From positions 60,263,449 to 60,327,448 of the forward strand of contig NC_071355.1 in assembly GCF_943734655.1 (NCBI RefSeq): 64,000 nucleotides of DNA, in the 5' to 3' direction. Both the position numbers and the translations under genes were made by a program. Positions 47,411-58,950 of this stretch are shown here, piece by piece (the first letter of the stretch is position 1; each line of letters starts with the position of its first letter). The stretch comes from Sabethes cyaneus (lineage: Eukaryota > Arthropoda > Insecta > Diptera > Culicidae). The notes under the pieces are model-generated. The model did not search any database. It had not been told where the DNA came from and saw nothing but the letters and a program-made list of their open reading frames with translations.

Positions 47411-47677
47411 AGTATAAGCAGTAAATCAATCGTTTATTAGCATCCTTGGCGTTTTATACTGCAGGTTTCTGTTTATCAGCTTTCTGACTGCATAGCTGTT
47501 GTAAATTGGCATCCATAATTCTATTTAAATTCTTCTTATCGGTAACAAGCTGCAAATAAGCATTGTCAGCACTATAAGAGGGCTAGCAGTAAAGTAGCCA
47601 CTTAATTTTACCAAAATAGCATTTAAGTAGCATTTAGGGTAATTGGCTTGCATTTAAATTGCATTAGAAATGTTTAT
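47411..47677. other. Short unassigned spacer
   Basis: AT-rich; contains 'aaatagcatttaagtagcatttagg'-type short direct repeats (about 47610-47660). No gene. Confidence 0.35.
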
Positions 47678-48737
47678 TGGTTACCTGGGTTGTCATAATT
47701 CGGGATAATCGCGGGAAGAGGACGGACGCGAACGCAAAGAGGGAACTTGTGATAAGTTTGTTTTTGACAAGTTTTCAACCGTGTGATATTTTAAAGAACT
47801 TGAAACCACTTGGAATAAACGAAGGATTCATCTTTTGTACCATCAAGTGATTCAAGGAAGCCAGTTCTGGAAAAATACTCCCCAAACCTAATCATAAATG
47901 TACTATTAGGACATCGGAAGCCATCAAACGAGTAAGAGAGCGAATTCGACGGAAACCAGGTCAGTATGGACGTAAGATGGACAAGAAACTGCGAATTTCG
48001 CAGTAAACAATGAAGAGTATTTTGAAAGATGATCTTCGAATAATTCTATACGAAAAGCAACGGCAACAAAAACGGGCACGGTGATTGTGAAATTCTAGTT
48101 TCGGACGAAAAAATGTACCTGTCACAGGATCACCACAACCAACAAAATGATCGGATATATGCAACACATTCTGATGATATTCGTCGGGACAAACTGGTTA
48201 TTCAAAAGTTCCAGAATGTGTCCAGGGTAATGGTATTGGGATGTTTCTTCAAAAATTTGAAGATTCCATTGCTGTTCATTGAACCTGGTGTTAAAACCAA
48301 CAGTAATATTTACATCAATAATGATTTGAAGCACCATTTGCTTCTCATCGTTCAAAAACATTTGAATGCAGCATATTACTTCCAACAAGATTCTGCACCG
48401 TCTCAGCAGGCGAAAGCTACCCAGGCTTGGTATGAGTACAGTTTTCCGGATTTTATTTCTTCGAAAGAGTGGTCTGCCGCTTCGTCTGATTTGATTACAT
48501 ACTAGGCAAATTAGGGAGCATTAAAGGATGGCCTGTGGATACTTTCAAGCAACGATTGGAGATGATTTGGGATCAAACGCCTCAGGTGGTCATGCGTGCC
48601 AGCCAGGTAATTAAAGCAAAGAGAGAAAGATTTGAATTGGACTAATTTAAGACAAATCTCAAAATTGAAATTTATGCAAACGTCTCATTTTTGTGACCAT
48701 TTACCTCACTGCAGTTATAACTACTCACCCTGTACAA
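47678..48737 (+). mobile_element. Mariner (DD37D-like) element, decayed
   Basis: The + strand carries the whole transposase in broken frames: NAKRELVISLFLTSFQPCDI-like and LGINEGFIFCTIK (helix-turn-helix), RTSEAIKRVRERIRRKPGQY, SFGRKNVPV (first D block, here damaged), VMVLGCFFKNLKIPLLFI, FQQDSAPSQQAKATQAWYEY (second D), SKEWSAASSDL (the third block, followed by a stop), and VVMRASQVIKAKRERFELD at the end (stop near 48645). Imperfect end words CCTGGGTTGTCATAATTC and the inverse of CAGGGTGAGTAGTTATAACT bound it. Non-functional. Confidence 0.72.
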
Positions 48738-49665
48738 ATGTGGTCCGATTATCGTTTTAGGCAGACCACTGCGTAGTGGCTGTGTTTTAAAAAGCTTGTA
48801 AGGATGAAGAAGAAAACTCGACGTTCTTATCTTTAGAAAAATTGAGAAAGGCTGATACGCTTGGTAAAACAGGAAGCTTCAACAGAATGGCAAGGGTTGT
48901 CAAAAAATTTCGAAAAATTTACCATTACGGTAGTCCAATCTGTACATGATATCAGTAAATCAGCTGATCTGTTCGGAAGATCGATTGAAACATTCGTTGG
49001 AATCAAATAAGGTTAAACTCCCTGTAGTTCTGCCAGTCAATTACTATTTGCATGTATCCTGCTGTTTTGTTACTACGAAAATCTATTCCACGTTGGGCCA
49101 CAATTAGTTCAATAAATGATGGAAGATATATCAACGACAAAAGTGACAGTCTCTCGTTCTTTTCTATTGACTAGAGTGAACTATTTTGGACACATTAACG
49201 TAAGATTGACCAGTTGTAAATCCTTGGTTGATTTTATTTGTATGTGCATCAAAGTTGCGCTTCTAGAGCTGATCTGCAGATAGATTCCTACAAGCTTTGA
49301 ACCATTCATCTCTAGAAAGGGCAACTGTGGAGGTATGGTACTTCAACTACTACTTGTTGTTGCATGAAATAAACTACGAGATCGGATGAGTCTGATGAGA
49401 GATAAACTCCATGAGCTCGTATGCAAGAAATTCACGAAGGAAGGGATGTAGTGGCAGCGCATGACATTTTGGGGGCCTGTGGGAAACAGTGGTTCTTTTT
49501 GCCATAAATTATCTGCTACAAGCAATCATAGAGATGTCCTAGCTTCGGCTGGACATATACTAAGCAATCATAGAGAGCTCCGCATATCCAGAAGTCATGT
49601 TCAAGTAGAATCAACGACGAAGCAACTTGAAAGGACGGCATCCCCGTCGGTAGCGAACAGCTGGT
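48738..49665. other. Unassigned stretch
   Basis: No clear protein. The words 'gaagaaaactcgac' and 'gctagaacacc' resemble LINE 5' pieces, but no reading can be supported. A direct repeat 'caatcatagag' occurs at 49524 and 49563. Confidence 0.3.
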
Positions 49666-49669
49666 ACTA

Positions 49670-49888
49670 AGGAGGAGGAACTACCTACGGACTGGTTGGA
49701 AGGCCTTATATATCCTATTTACAAAAAAGGCCAACGACTCGAATGCAGCAATTACCGAGGCATTACCCTTTTTAATTCTACATACGACTTCTCTCCCGCA
49801 TCCTGTTTCTCAGACTGAAGAAGAAAAACTTTGTTGCCGAATACCAGTGCGGTTTCCGAGCGGTACGCGACCGAACTGATTATGTAAT
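49670..49888 (+). pseudogene. LINE family B RT N-terminal fragment
   Basis: Reads EELPTDWLEGLIYPIYKKGQ, RLECSNYRGITLFNST, and finally FVAEYQCGFRAVRDRTD across frames. It matches the same region at 12060-12290. It ends abruptly where Jockey sequence starts. Confidence 0.75.
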
Positions 49889-50590
49889 CCTACTGTGTAA
49901 ATTAAAACGCTTAGGAATAGGTACCTGGTTATATGACTCGACGCATGCGATCTTATCTGGTCGGTAGAACACTTCGTGTACGATTGGATTCACACACATC
50001 GGAACCATTCGTTAATGCATCCGGTGTATCACAGGGTAGCAACTTTGGTCCGCTACTATTTATTCTCTATATCAACGACATTGTACTTATGCTTGATTCG
50101 GGCCGCAAGTTAGCGTACGCGGACGATTGCAAGATGTTTTCTGACGTTCATTCAGCTGATGATTGCCACGAACCTGCAAGAACTTCATAACTTATAACTT
50201 CGTTGACTGGTGCAGACGAAATCGACTTACGATTAGCACTCCAAAATGTGTTGTCATGACATACGACCGCAATCATTTCCCCATTTTATTCGATTATAGA
50301 ATCGATGCTATTGGACTACAGAGGGCAGACCAGGTGAGCGATCTTGGTGCAGTTTTGGATTGAAAATTGTCATTATATCTGCACCATTCTACAAAGCTAA
50401 TCGGTAACTAGGATATATTGCTAAGCTCCCCAGAGACTTCAGGTAGCCTTACTGCCTAAATCATTATATTGTCCACCAGTTAGACTAATCCTCGAAAATG
50501 CTTCATTATGGGTGTGGTGTCCGTCTCGCTCTCAGGAACTTACCATGGAACGACCCCGTCACCATACAGCGATCGGTACCGGTTGTTGGA
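49889..50590 (+). pseudogene. Jockey-like LINE RT fragment
   Basis: MRSYLVGRTLRVRLDSHTSE, ASGVSQGSNFGPLLFILYIN, then KLAYADDCKMFSDVHSADDC with the catalytic YADD intact (50116-50127), then in another frame DWCRRNRLTISTPKCVVMTY and IGLQRADQVSDLGAVLD. Thumb-like sequence continues, degraded, to about 50560. Joined at its 5' side to a different LINE and at its 3' side to a MITE. Confidence 0.8.
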
Positions 50591-50598
50591 CTTATCAA

Positions 50599-50970
50599 CT
50601 AGCACTAAATCGTACATCAATGTACGAAAATTATCGTAAATAACGCTTAATAAATTCGGAATCGTAACTAAAGCTAAATAATGTGCGCCCAAGTTACTTT
50701 TCAGTCGTGTATAATGATAATAGCTGACATAATACGATATTCAGCACAGAATTGTATAGCAGTACGGAACAAGTCGGACTTAATTGGATATTATCGTATA
50801 TTATTGCTTATATAGATGAAACGCGTTTATTTATTCCTTATCACGTACATCGCCTCCAAAATAGTACGGATAAACCGGTTTTGCGCATCAAATACGATTT
50901 ATTAGCATGCATATATGTACGTAATGCTGATTTTTAACTTTTATATACATACAAAAATACAAAAAGCTGA
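50599..50970. mobile_element. MITE family M, copy 2
   Basis: About 370 bases, colinear with 39893-40260 at moderate divergence. CAACT on the left and AGTTG on the right are inverted, suggesting short terminal repeats rather than a target duplication. Non-coding. Confidence 0.75.
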
Positions 50971-51214
50971 GTTGCGCTTGAAAGTGAGAATATGTTGCTG
51001 AACTTGGATACGCCAGTGGAAATAGTATGCTTAAGAATTATAAAACGAAATTTCTATCATTTACGCACGAAATTATGCATACGAAACAGCCACGCTATTT
51101 CGAATCCTTGATATACTTTTCCAAATACTGGATATATGAATGAAAATACGGCTGGTATCGATAGGATATTGCATATCCATACTAAAATAGTACTCTTTCA
51201 GTTAAAAACCGTAG
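50971..51214. other. Short unassigned spacer
   Basis: AT-rich with no reading frame or repeat I can define; lies between two MITEs. Confidence 0.3.
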
Positions 51215-51390
51215 CAATAGACGTGCGATATTCGATTTTTTCCTGGTTTTGTATGTCGCAAGTCCATACATCGTAAGTAGTACACTGTAGAGCACATCAC
51301 TGTGCAATTACAGCGCATTACAACTTGCGACACACAAAAAAAGCATCTCAGCACAGAGCGATAATAAAATCGAATGTCGCACGTCAATTG
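51215..51390. mobile_element. Palindromic MITE, 176 bp
   Basis: The left end CAATAGACGTGCGATATTCG and the inverted right end (CAATTGACGTGCGACATTCG) match at all but two positions. A second inner pair (TATGTCGCAAGT against ACTTGCGACACAC) extends the fold. The whole can form a hairpin. A 61-codon minus-strand frame over it is an artefact. Confidence 0.75.
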
Positions 51391-52545
51391 CTGCGGGTTT
51401 CAACTGGAACAGCACGGCAGTAACTTCTCTTTCAGATGGTCGCTAACGTATGCGTTCGATTATGTCGGGCTTGCGTCGGCGGTGGGGTGCGTGCCTGCTA
51501 GTATAGACAGGACACGGCTGATACTTTTTGCTACTAAACTAGTAAAAGACTGATGCTTAAGCAATTAGCAGTTACAGCTTATAATTTGTATGGTAGGTTG
51601 ATGCCTTTTTTATGAGATGAGAATAAAATAACGGCAAAATCGCAATCTGCATTTGATGTTTCTAGTTTTAATACAGTAGTTGCCGCACGATGAAAGCCGA
51701 CTTTCTACTAATTATTATAATCAGTTGTACTAAGTGCACTACGGGCCTGTAACTTAGTAGCGGGAAGAAATGTGACGGAAATAGCAAATGCCTAAACCAT
51801 ATGTGTCGCTATTGGTACATTTTTTATGCAAAACTAGTTAAGTTAGTCAAGTTAATCTGCAAGCTTCCTGTCGCACTCGGTAGACTTTTGTAATCTATTT
51901 TTTCTTGTTCAGCTAATTTAGTTTGCTCGGTTAAAAAGAAATTGACATTTCACAATTTTCGTGTAGTTAAGACGTTTCAACTTCACGTTAACTCAATTAT
52001 TGTCATTAGTCAGAAATTGTTTCGCGGTCGGACAGGAGAATGTACGAATCAATTTCCGTGTTTGTTTTGTTCACATTGAATGCGTGCGGAATTAGGTCAG
52101 TCCGAGTCAGGTGGAGTCGGAAAAGTTGTTGGCATTTTATGTCTACAATGTTTTACTTTGGTATAAAATGTATAATTTGCGGTGTGTCAGAGTAGTAAAA
52201 GTTTAAACTCGTATTATTGATAATACACTACAATACGTGTATTTCGGTCGACTAATTACAAGCGATTGCGGTTTGATTAAATTTGATTAAAATTTTTATT
52301 CCGTCAATCACTGTAGGCAACATTCCTCACAAATATAGCTAACTGACATTTTGTTGTTAAATTATATCGTTGCGTGCTTTATAATATCGTAACATTACCT
52401 CAGAAAGTATGGACGTACTGACTATTTACTAAAAATCAAGCAAAAATGTTAGAAATTTAACTTTTATTAGATATAGCTGCAGCTAAAATAGAATTAGTAA
52501 AATGGTTCAGTGTTCCCAGTTTCTCCTAAAGGGTGACAACTAAAA
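51391..52545. other. Unassigned 1.1 kb stretch
   Basis: No gene, RT, transposase or terminal repeats recognised. A GC-richer patch lies at about 51460-51510. Confidence 0.35.
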
Positions 52546-52559
52546 TTTTGGAATTTTTT

Positions 52560-53275
52560 TCTCGAGTTTTCAAAAAAAGAGGAGAAGATCTGATCTACCG
52601 AAATTAAAGATACATTATCCATTGTTGAAAAAAAATTAGTGTATATTTGAAAACGGTCCGTAATCGGCTGTTCGGCGAAGCTTTCGTTTGACGTCGAAAC
52701 AGGAGCGTTGTACGGCCGTCATGTCAACTTTGCGAATGCATCATTCTCCAGTTATTTTTGTACACCAAGGAACTCAAAATCCCGAAGAAATCTTCGATTA
52801 GGCGCACTGAGACAGATTTTTCGGGTCGTGGTTTTTGGCTAAAAAAGGGATCGAATGGGTATTCAAGAACGATTGTGTTTTTTTTTTGGCGTAATGCGAT
52901 GATGCTCTATCCGGCCAAAATACGCATTATCCATCTGCATGATGTTTTTGTAGAAACGGGATCAAAATTTTCTTCAAACATTCGTCTGCTGCATCTTAAT
53001 TGATAGCCAAACCAGAGGGCTTGTTGTTGAAGAAACGAGAAAGAGAACGATGTCCTTCTGCGTCCATAATTTTGGCTGGTCTTCCACTACCTTGCTTGCG
53101 TATAGTTATTGGGCATCTTAGGATATGGTCAATAGTCGAAGCCCGTACATATACGCTTTTTAAATGTTGTATACTTTTTACGAAGATTTCTGTGGCAGTT
53201 CGTAGAAGCGTACAACGCGCTCCCGAAATGCTTCTTGTTTCGACGCCCTTTCTTGCAAAACTGGGCAAGCATAAA
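52560..53275 (-). pseudogene. Probable Tc1/mariner transposase N-terminal relic
   Basis: Minus strand: RTATEIFVKSIQHLKSVYVR, ASTIDHILRCPITIRKQGSG, RPAKIMDAEGHRSLSRFF. The GSGRPAK word between two helix-rich segments resembles the hinge between the DNA-binding halves of Tc1/mariner transposases. Downstream parts (to about 52560) contain FSQKPRPEKSVSVRL-like sequence but no catalytic triad that I can place. No terminal repeats identified. Confidence 0.4.
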
Positions 53276-53300
53276 CAAAATAAAAAATATTAACAAAAAC

Positions 53301-53302
<2 letters not shown>

Positions 53303-53347
<45 letters not shown>
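53303..53347 (+). repeat. (GA)n microsatellite
   Basis: About 22 perfect GA units. Confidence 0.95.
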
Positions 53348-53349
<2 letters not shown>

Positions 53350-53479
53350 AAGATTCTAGTCTGTAACTAAAACCAGGCCCCTGATGGGGCGCCATATTTT
53401 CGTGCTTTTCACCGATTCGCTCTCAATTAAACGCGAGGCGACGCGGGTTACAGAATAGTAAACTATATTATTTCAAATT

Positions 53480-54010
53480 TAAGTCGAATTTTATATCTCC
53501 TTTCATGACAATTTCAATTCCAATTTTAAATAAAATTTCAAGTTCAGTTTTAAGTCAAATGTAAACATTAATTCTAGGCTTTAAGTCAAATTTAGTTTCG
53601 AATTGAAGTAAAGTTCCAAGTCTGAATTCAAGAATAATTTCATATCCAATTTCACTACTTCACAACACTAATTTCAACTTATATTTCGTTTGTGATACGA
53701 GTCCGGTTTTAGGTCCGATTCTAAGCTTAATTTTAAGTCACTTCTCATCTTCAATTTCAAGTTTATTTTTTTTTTCAATTTTAAGTCCAAGTTTAATCCC
53801 AATTTAGTGTCCCGTTTTAAGTCAAAATAAAAATTCATTTCCGATTTGGGAACCAATTTCAAATCTGATCCAACCCTATTTAAAATGCAATTTCAGGTCT
53901 AATTTAGCGTTCCACTTCAAATCCAATTTAGTTTCAGTTTAAATTCCGTTTTGAAATCCAATTTCAAGTACAATTTAAAACCCAATTCAAAATCTAATTT
54001 CAAGTGTATT
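53480..54010 (+). repeat. Degenerate tandem repeat of 'aattttaagtc' words
   Basis: About 530 bases of loosely repeated 10-12 base words (aatttcaagt, ccaattttaa, tttaagtc). The period drifts and there is no clean unit. The minus-strand frame 53674-53862 is a Leu/Lys-rich consequence of the repeat. Confidence 0.7.
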
Positions 54011-54469
54011 TTAGAGAAGTCTACAGAATCGAATTGGTTTTATCTCATCTAGTTTGGGGTACATTAATTTTATTGGTTGTTTCCCCGTTTGGTATCGTCG
54101 GGTTGGTAACGGAAACTCAACCAAAAACTACAAGGTATACAGCCCTAAGGGTTGTACGAAAGGGTGACGTAGGACTGTGTCATATAATACTCATTATATT
54201 GATAACATGTTTTAATCGATGAAGTATAACTTTATGTCTGATCATTAAATCAAAGACTAACTGCATTTCTGGCATATGCATATTTGAGTATTTGTGAGTA
54301 TCATTGTTTCAGTGTTTATTTGTAAAAGAAGAGCGAAATATTCTGATTTAATTCTTCATTGAATCAATGGTGGTTTTGAAAAAAAATTGTTTGGTGGCCC
54401 TGAAAAGAACTATGTTTGAGCTGATAGCACTTCTTAAAAATCAGTACTATAATGACTGTTGCCAATATA
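54011..54469. other. Short unassigned stretch
   Basis: AT-rich; a 72-codon + strand frame (54004-54222) has no recognisable motif. Confidence 0.3.
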
Positions 54470-55267
54470 CAGGGGTTAGACAAAATGTTCGGGACAGGCA
54501 AAATTTTGATGAAATTGAAACGCTCATAACTTCCATAAACTTGGACATTTTTAGATGAAACCAATTGCATTTAACGGGTAAATCTTTCTAGTTTTTCAAA
54601 AATATTTCAAGATTCGCAATAGTCAGCAGACAACGGAGATATTCCGGGTTATCTGGGGGTATGTTAAAAACTGATTTTTTTCATCACTTGTATCTTTTTC
54701 TGTCATGGAAATTCATTTATATTCATATTTTATCCCAAAACTAGATTTCATTTCCAGTCCATTGGTCGAAAAAGAACGGAAATCCGACGAGAAACAGCCA
54801 AGTTACGGCCATTTTCGCAAAATCACCACTAGTAACATCTATTGTTCTGGCCAGTTTAGGACATGATGCAAACCATGTCAATATAAGAATCAAACGTTAA
54901 GGTTTTATGAGCCATTGACACTGGAAGCATTTCCAGGTTCGCAGCGTGCCATGGCAACCCTGTAGCAGGTTCTAGGTACCCCGGCGGAAGTGGTCGTTTC
55001 TGGAAATATTCGAAATGACAGAAAAATTCCATGACAGAAAAAGATACAGGCGAATAAAAAAATCAGTTTTTGACATACCTCCAAACAACCCGGAATATCT
55101 CCGGTGCCCGCTGACTATTGCAAATTTTGAAGTATTTTTGGAAAACTAGTAAAATTTCCCCGTCGAATGCAATTCGTTTCATTAGAAAATGTTCAATTTT
55201 GTAAAAGTTATGGCCGTTTGAATTTCATCAAAATTTTGCCTGTCCCGATCATTTTGTCTAACCCCTG
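54470..55267. mobile_element. Foldback DNA element with ~230-bp inverted repeats
   Basis: Starts CAGGGGTTAGACAAAATG and ends with its inverse, flanked by TA (54468-54469 and 55268-55269). The inverted arms extend from 54470-54720 and 55020-55267, including 'gggacaggcaaaattttgatg' and 'cccggaatatctccg' words in opposite orientation. The central 300 bases are unique. No transposase. The TA target suggests mobilisation by Tc1/mariner enzymes. Confidence 0.88.
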
Positions 55268-55383
55268 TATAGAGGAATGTCGCAATTCGGTCATTTAGAC
55301 TCTAGGATGATGGTTGCCCGCTAATACAGGAGTGATAGGAAATACCAAATCACTGTAAAGTAGAAATGGATTAATTTTATCAA

Positions 55384-55593
55384 AATACTGACCGTCCGTC
55401 AGTGCGATCGTGCGGTAAATGAGCAGACGGCGAACCTAGTGTGCGATTTTATAGTCACTGGCACTGCCGTTGCTACTTGTAAGCTAGTGTAGGTATGGGA
55501 GAAACCAGATCAACTGCTGCTGCTGCTCGAATGATTATCCGACGCTGAATGAGCAAGCATTTTCCATGGTATAACGCAAAATGGAACGTTAAC
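55384..55593 (+). repeat. Direct repeat D, copy 1
   Basis: From 'actgaccgtccgtcag' to 'taacgcaaaatggaacg'; diverged second copy at 55936-56175 in the same orientation. Contains a short CTG run. Non-coding. Confidence 0.75.
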
Positions 55594-55734
55594 CATTTAG
55601 AAAGTGTAGAAAAATCTTTCCATTCTTCAATTACTATAGTTCTTATAAGAACTGTTTAAGACCACAACGGCCTACTGCTGAATTTGCTGCCCGTCAGTCG
55701 ATCCGTTTCCATTTGCCTTCAGTGTTGGTTTGCG

Positions 55735-55935
55735 AAAATTACCGCCAAAATGCCATTGGGTTTGCCTCGAATGGTCATCGAAGATGACATTAATTGCCGC
55801 AAAAGTCCTTGGATTTGCCTCCAATTGCCGCCAAAATGCTATCGTTTTTACCTCCCAATTGCTATCGGTGTTGCCTCCGATCGCTGGTGTTGCCGCCAAA
55901 TGCCGTTGCTTTCGCCACCAATAGCCGTCGATGGT
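55735..55935 (+). repeat. Degenerate minisatellite between the D repeats
   Basis: Imperfect units close to 'ttgcctccaattgccgccaa' repeated about nine times. A similar word recurs at 56185-56265. Open frames across it on both strands are by-products. Confidence 0.7.
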
Positions 55936-56175
55936 AAATACTGACCGTCCGTTAGCGCGATTGTGCGATGAATGAGCAGACGGCAAACCAAGAGTACCAT
56001 TTTATTATAATCACTGGCACTGCCGCTGCTGCATGTAAGCTAGTGTAGGTGGTGGAGGAAACCATATCGGCTGCTGCTGCTTAAATGATTGTCCGACACT
56101 GATTGAGCAAGCTATCGAACAATTTCGCATGTCTGCGATGGGGATAATGCAAAATGTAACGTAAAGTGCATCGTG
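55936..56175 (+). repeat. Direct repeat D, copy 2
   Basis: Same order of blocks as 55384-55593 ('gaccgtccgttagcgcgat', 'tcactggcactgccg', 'gtaagctagtgtagg', 'tgctgctgct', 'gattgagcaagc') with some extra bases. The two copies and the minisatellite between them look like parts of one mobile repeat family. Confidence 0.75.
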
Positions 56176-56477
56176 TGCGATTCACGTTGGCCATTGCCCG
56201 CTGATTCCACTTGTCTTCGGGTCGGTGTTGCCGTCAATAGCCATCGATGTTGCCAATTGGATTGGAAAAGGGGTGTGCCTTACAAAGTGGTCTCAAAGGT
56301 TATCATTTGGATCCAAATCCTTTGGTGTATCTAATTGTCGTCCGTGCCTGTGAAGCTAGGTGATCACAAGGGAAATGTATGGGAAAATTCGACCTTAAAA
56401 CTTTACACACATTTTCACTATTTAGCGTATAAAAAATTATTATTAGTATGTTACTATAAAATTGCTGGACATTTTAT
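56176..56477. other. Spacer with weak repeat remnants
   Basis: Holds one further minisatellite-like word (56185-56265). The rest is unassigned. Confidence 0.35.
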
Positions 56478-56815
56478 CTATCCAACGACATATTAACTGT
56501 TATGTTTCGTTCAGTAGTATAGTAGCTATTAGCGTTTGAAATATTTCATTCAAACGTCACACTTCTATTTCTCGTTTTTACAAAGTGCTACCCAGTCCCA
56601 GTATAGTAAACAAAGACGTAGTCCTACGTCAAAAAAATTAATGTGCTCTAAACTAAATGGGTTAAACCCAATACGATTCTACGGACTTCTTTACCCAATT
56701 TTATTAAGTTTTTAAGTTTTGTTTTCTCTAAGCCTTGCTTGGTATAGTCCAATAACTGCAAAAAATGTTCAAAGCAGGGGAGAATGAGTAAAATGGGGCA
56801 CTCCGATTGCTTCTA
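56478..56815 (-). repeat. Dispersed repeat, both halves joined
   Basis: Read on the minus strand, 56815-56640 matches 7225-7400 and 56635-56478 matches 3430-3605. Here the two blocks abut, so this is the most complete copy in the window and shows that they belong to one element. No coding and no terminal repeats identified. Confidence 0.72.
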
Positions 56816-57029
56816 ACAAATAATTTTTGGCAAATCGAACCATTACCTTTCATAGGCCTCCAAAGTGCAATGCGTTGTAGGGATTGAAATGCAATTATAT
56901 CCTCTCCTTTGTGAATTTCTTGCATACGAGCTTGTTATCTCTTAGCAGCCTTATCGGTTCCCGCAGGTTATTCCGTGCAACAACGAGTAATAGTCGAAGT
57001 AACATACATCCATAATGGCCCTTTCTGGA

Positions 57030-57183
57030 GATTAATGGCCCAAAACTTGTAGGAATCTATCTGAAAATCAACTCTAGATTAACTAGTTTCCGAGAAAAAG
57101 GTACAAAACGTTTAAAAATCGTTTTTTAACAGAAGCGGCGTTTTATTATGAAGAGCTTATTCTGGTCGGCACTGGAATACTTA
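57030..57183 (+). repeat. Repeat R, copy 1, left part
   Basis: Contains 'gagaaaaaggtac', 'agcggcgttttatta' and 'ggcactggaatactta', shared with copies at 58660 and 61555. It is cut at TTA by the DD37E mariner and resumes at 63752 with 'tgtgtatgac'. Confidence 0.78.
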
Positions 57184-57319
57184 AAGGATGGCCCACATCA
57201 AATTGCATCACGAAAAAAACGCTGTAGAAAATTACCTAGTTGACCGATCCTTTTCAAACTTTTAGACAATAAAGTATAACCCAGTAGTAAGCTTTTGGCA
57301 TATTTATTTCATTCAACTT

Positions 57320-57843
57320 TAATACCATAACCGTACGCTCGCACCTTACGCTTAACTCCACTCATAAGGTGCTGTATAACATCTGGCTGCAGCTTCTTCT
57401 GTACGGAAACCCACTTTTTCTTAATGTCTTCCTCAGATTTGATCTTCTAGGGATGCTTCCGCAGTGCCTGCTTCATAATAGCCCAATATTTCGATTTTCG
57501 AAATAGACGCTTCTGTAGATACTCCTTGAGGTAGATCGACCCGTTTTCAGTCCCGGTAGTCACGAACGGTGAACTCTTTTTGCCACAAGCAGATTGCTTG
57601 CCAAATTCTGTATTTGTTGGCAAACTTTGAAAGTTTCTGCTTCCTTATTTCCTCCGCAACAAAACTTGTGCTGGTCGGTGAAGAACAGTAGTCCCGGAAG
57701 CTGCTGGAAGTCCGCCTTGACTTAAGGCTCATCATCCATGATGAGACAATGAGGCTTCGTCAGCATCTTGGTGTATAGTTTCCCACCGTATTTTATCATT
57801 CGTCACGACTCAGAGCCTTCTGCACTTTGTACGTATGCAGTCC
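57320..57843 (-). pseudogene. C-terminal part of the DD37E transposase
   Basis: Minus strand: GLHTYKVQKALSRDE, KLYTKMLTKPHCLIMDDE (the first catalytic D block), FVAEEIRKQKLSKFANKYRI, WQAIC, then a deletion to YLQKRLFRKSKYWAIMKQAL (tail of the RPIEKYWAIMKQAL block; the catalytic E is no longer readable), KKWVSVQKKLQPDVIQHLMS, GVKRKVRAYGYGIKVE. Several stops and deletions. Confidence 0.8.
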
Positions 57844-58655
57844 GATCGATATCACAATACTACTCGTCAGCGTGAATCACTTCAATTTGCGCACTATGTA
57901 CATATCGCATCAAATGGACCATTGATCTTCGGTTTGGTTGTCATTAGCCGTATGACGTTTACTCAATTATCTCTCAGTACATTAAACCTTCTGATGCTTC
58001 TAAGTACATCAGCACCTAGGTACATTTGAGTAAGTTAATGTCTTGGCAAACTTACCAGCACCAGTTCTAGCAAAAAATTCGTGCGAATAGAATGACGTAG
58101 GATTAAGGTGAAATTTGTCGTCATCAATTCTGCTAATTTCAAAAGCAAAAAAAAGTTTGAAACAAAAAATTTGTTCATGAAAATATATTCGCTGTATTCA
58201 AATTGGCAAGAAGAATGCAGTGAATACATTTCTACAAACAGAACCCAGCTTTTGGGCCGAAATCGGGCTCTCCGACGAAAAGTTGACGACTGCTAGTTTC
58301 CAGTTAATCTATTAATGAAACAGTGGACTCTATTGTCACTAACATGAAACACGAACCGTGCGTGTTGGAGCAAGAAGCACGCACGTGAATAGTACTGTTG
58401 AAGTTTTATGATAATCTTATTATAGTGTATTATGTTTATTTAATACAAGTAACTTAAATAATTGAAAATTTAACTAATTTTGATCACCAAAGTTAAATAA
58501 ATGATATAGTGATGTGAACTTTTTTGGTTTGAATGGCTGTTTGGAAAATATCTTTTAACTTTTGAGCTTTGCATACAAAACGAAGCCAGAGAATAAAGAA
58601 AAAAAAAACTATATTATATTTTTTCAACCATCTTTTTTTCTTCTTTTTTCTCAAG
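57844..58655. other. Insert interior, unassigned
   Basis: First part of the sequence that splits the mariner. AT-rich; a direct repeat 'gaagtgaat'/'gcagtgaatac' and palindromic 'attcaaattggcaag' words near 58190-58215, but no protein or defined ends. Confidence 0.3.
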
Positions 58656-58659
58656 CTGT

Positions 58660-58950
58660 GTTTTATTTACAAATTTCAAAAGTTGTGAAAGTCTTTTCCA
58701 AGCTTCTGCAAAAAAACAAAAAATAAAAAAAAGTTTATTCCAATACGTCAATTAGTTTCTAAGAAAAAGGTATAGGTACAGAAGTTTGAAAATTGTGTTT
58801 TTGCAGGAGCGGCGCTTTATTACATAGAGATTGCTCCGCTCGGCACTGGAATACTTATGTGTATGATCGTTTTTCATTCACTTCCTGTGGTTGAATCATT
58901 ACAAAATTAGTATCATAAGGTGGTAGGACTATTTTGTTATCATTTTTTCG
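58660..58950 (+). repeat. Repeat R, copy 2 (uninterrupted)
   Basis: Carries 'ttccaatacgtcaattagtttctaag', 'aggagcggcgctttattac', 'ggcactggaatacttatgtg' and 'ggttgaatcattacaaaattag' in order. It gives the empty target site for the mariner found in copy 1. Non-coding. Confidence 0.78.

Noticed and set aside
53674..53862. Leu/Lys-rich minus-strand frame
   Set aside because: Direct consequence of the 'aattttaagtc' repeat.
55672..55986. 104-codon minus-strand frame
   Set aside because: Falls on the degenerate minisatellite and direct repeat; repetitive composition explains it.
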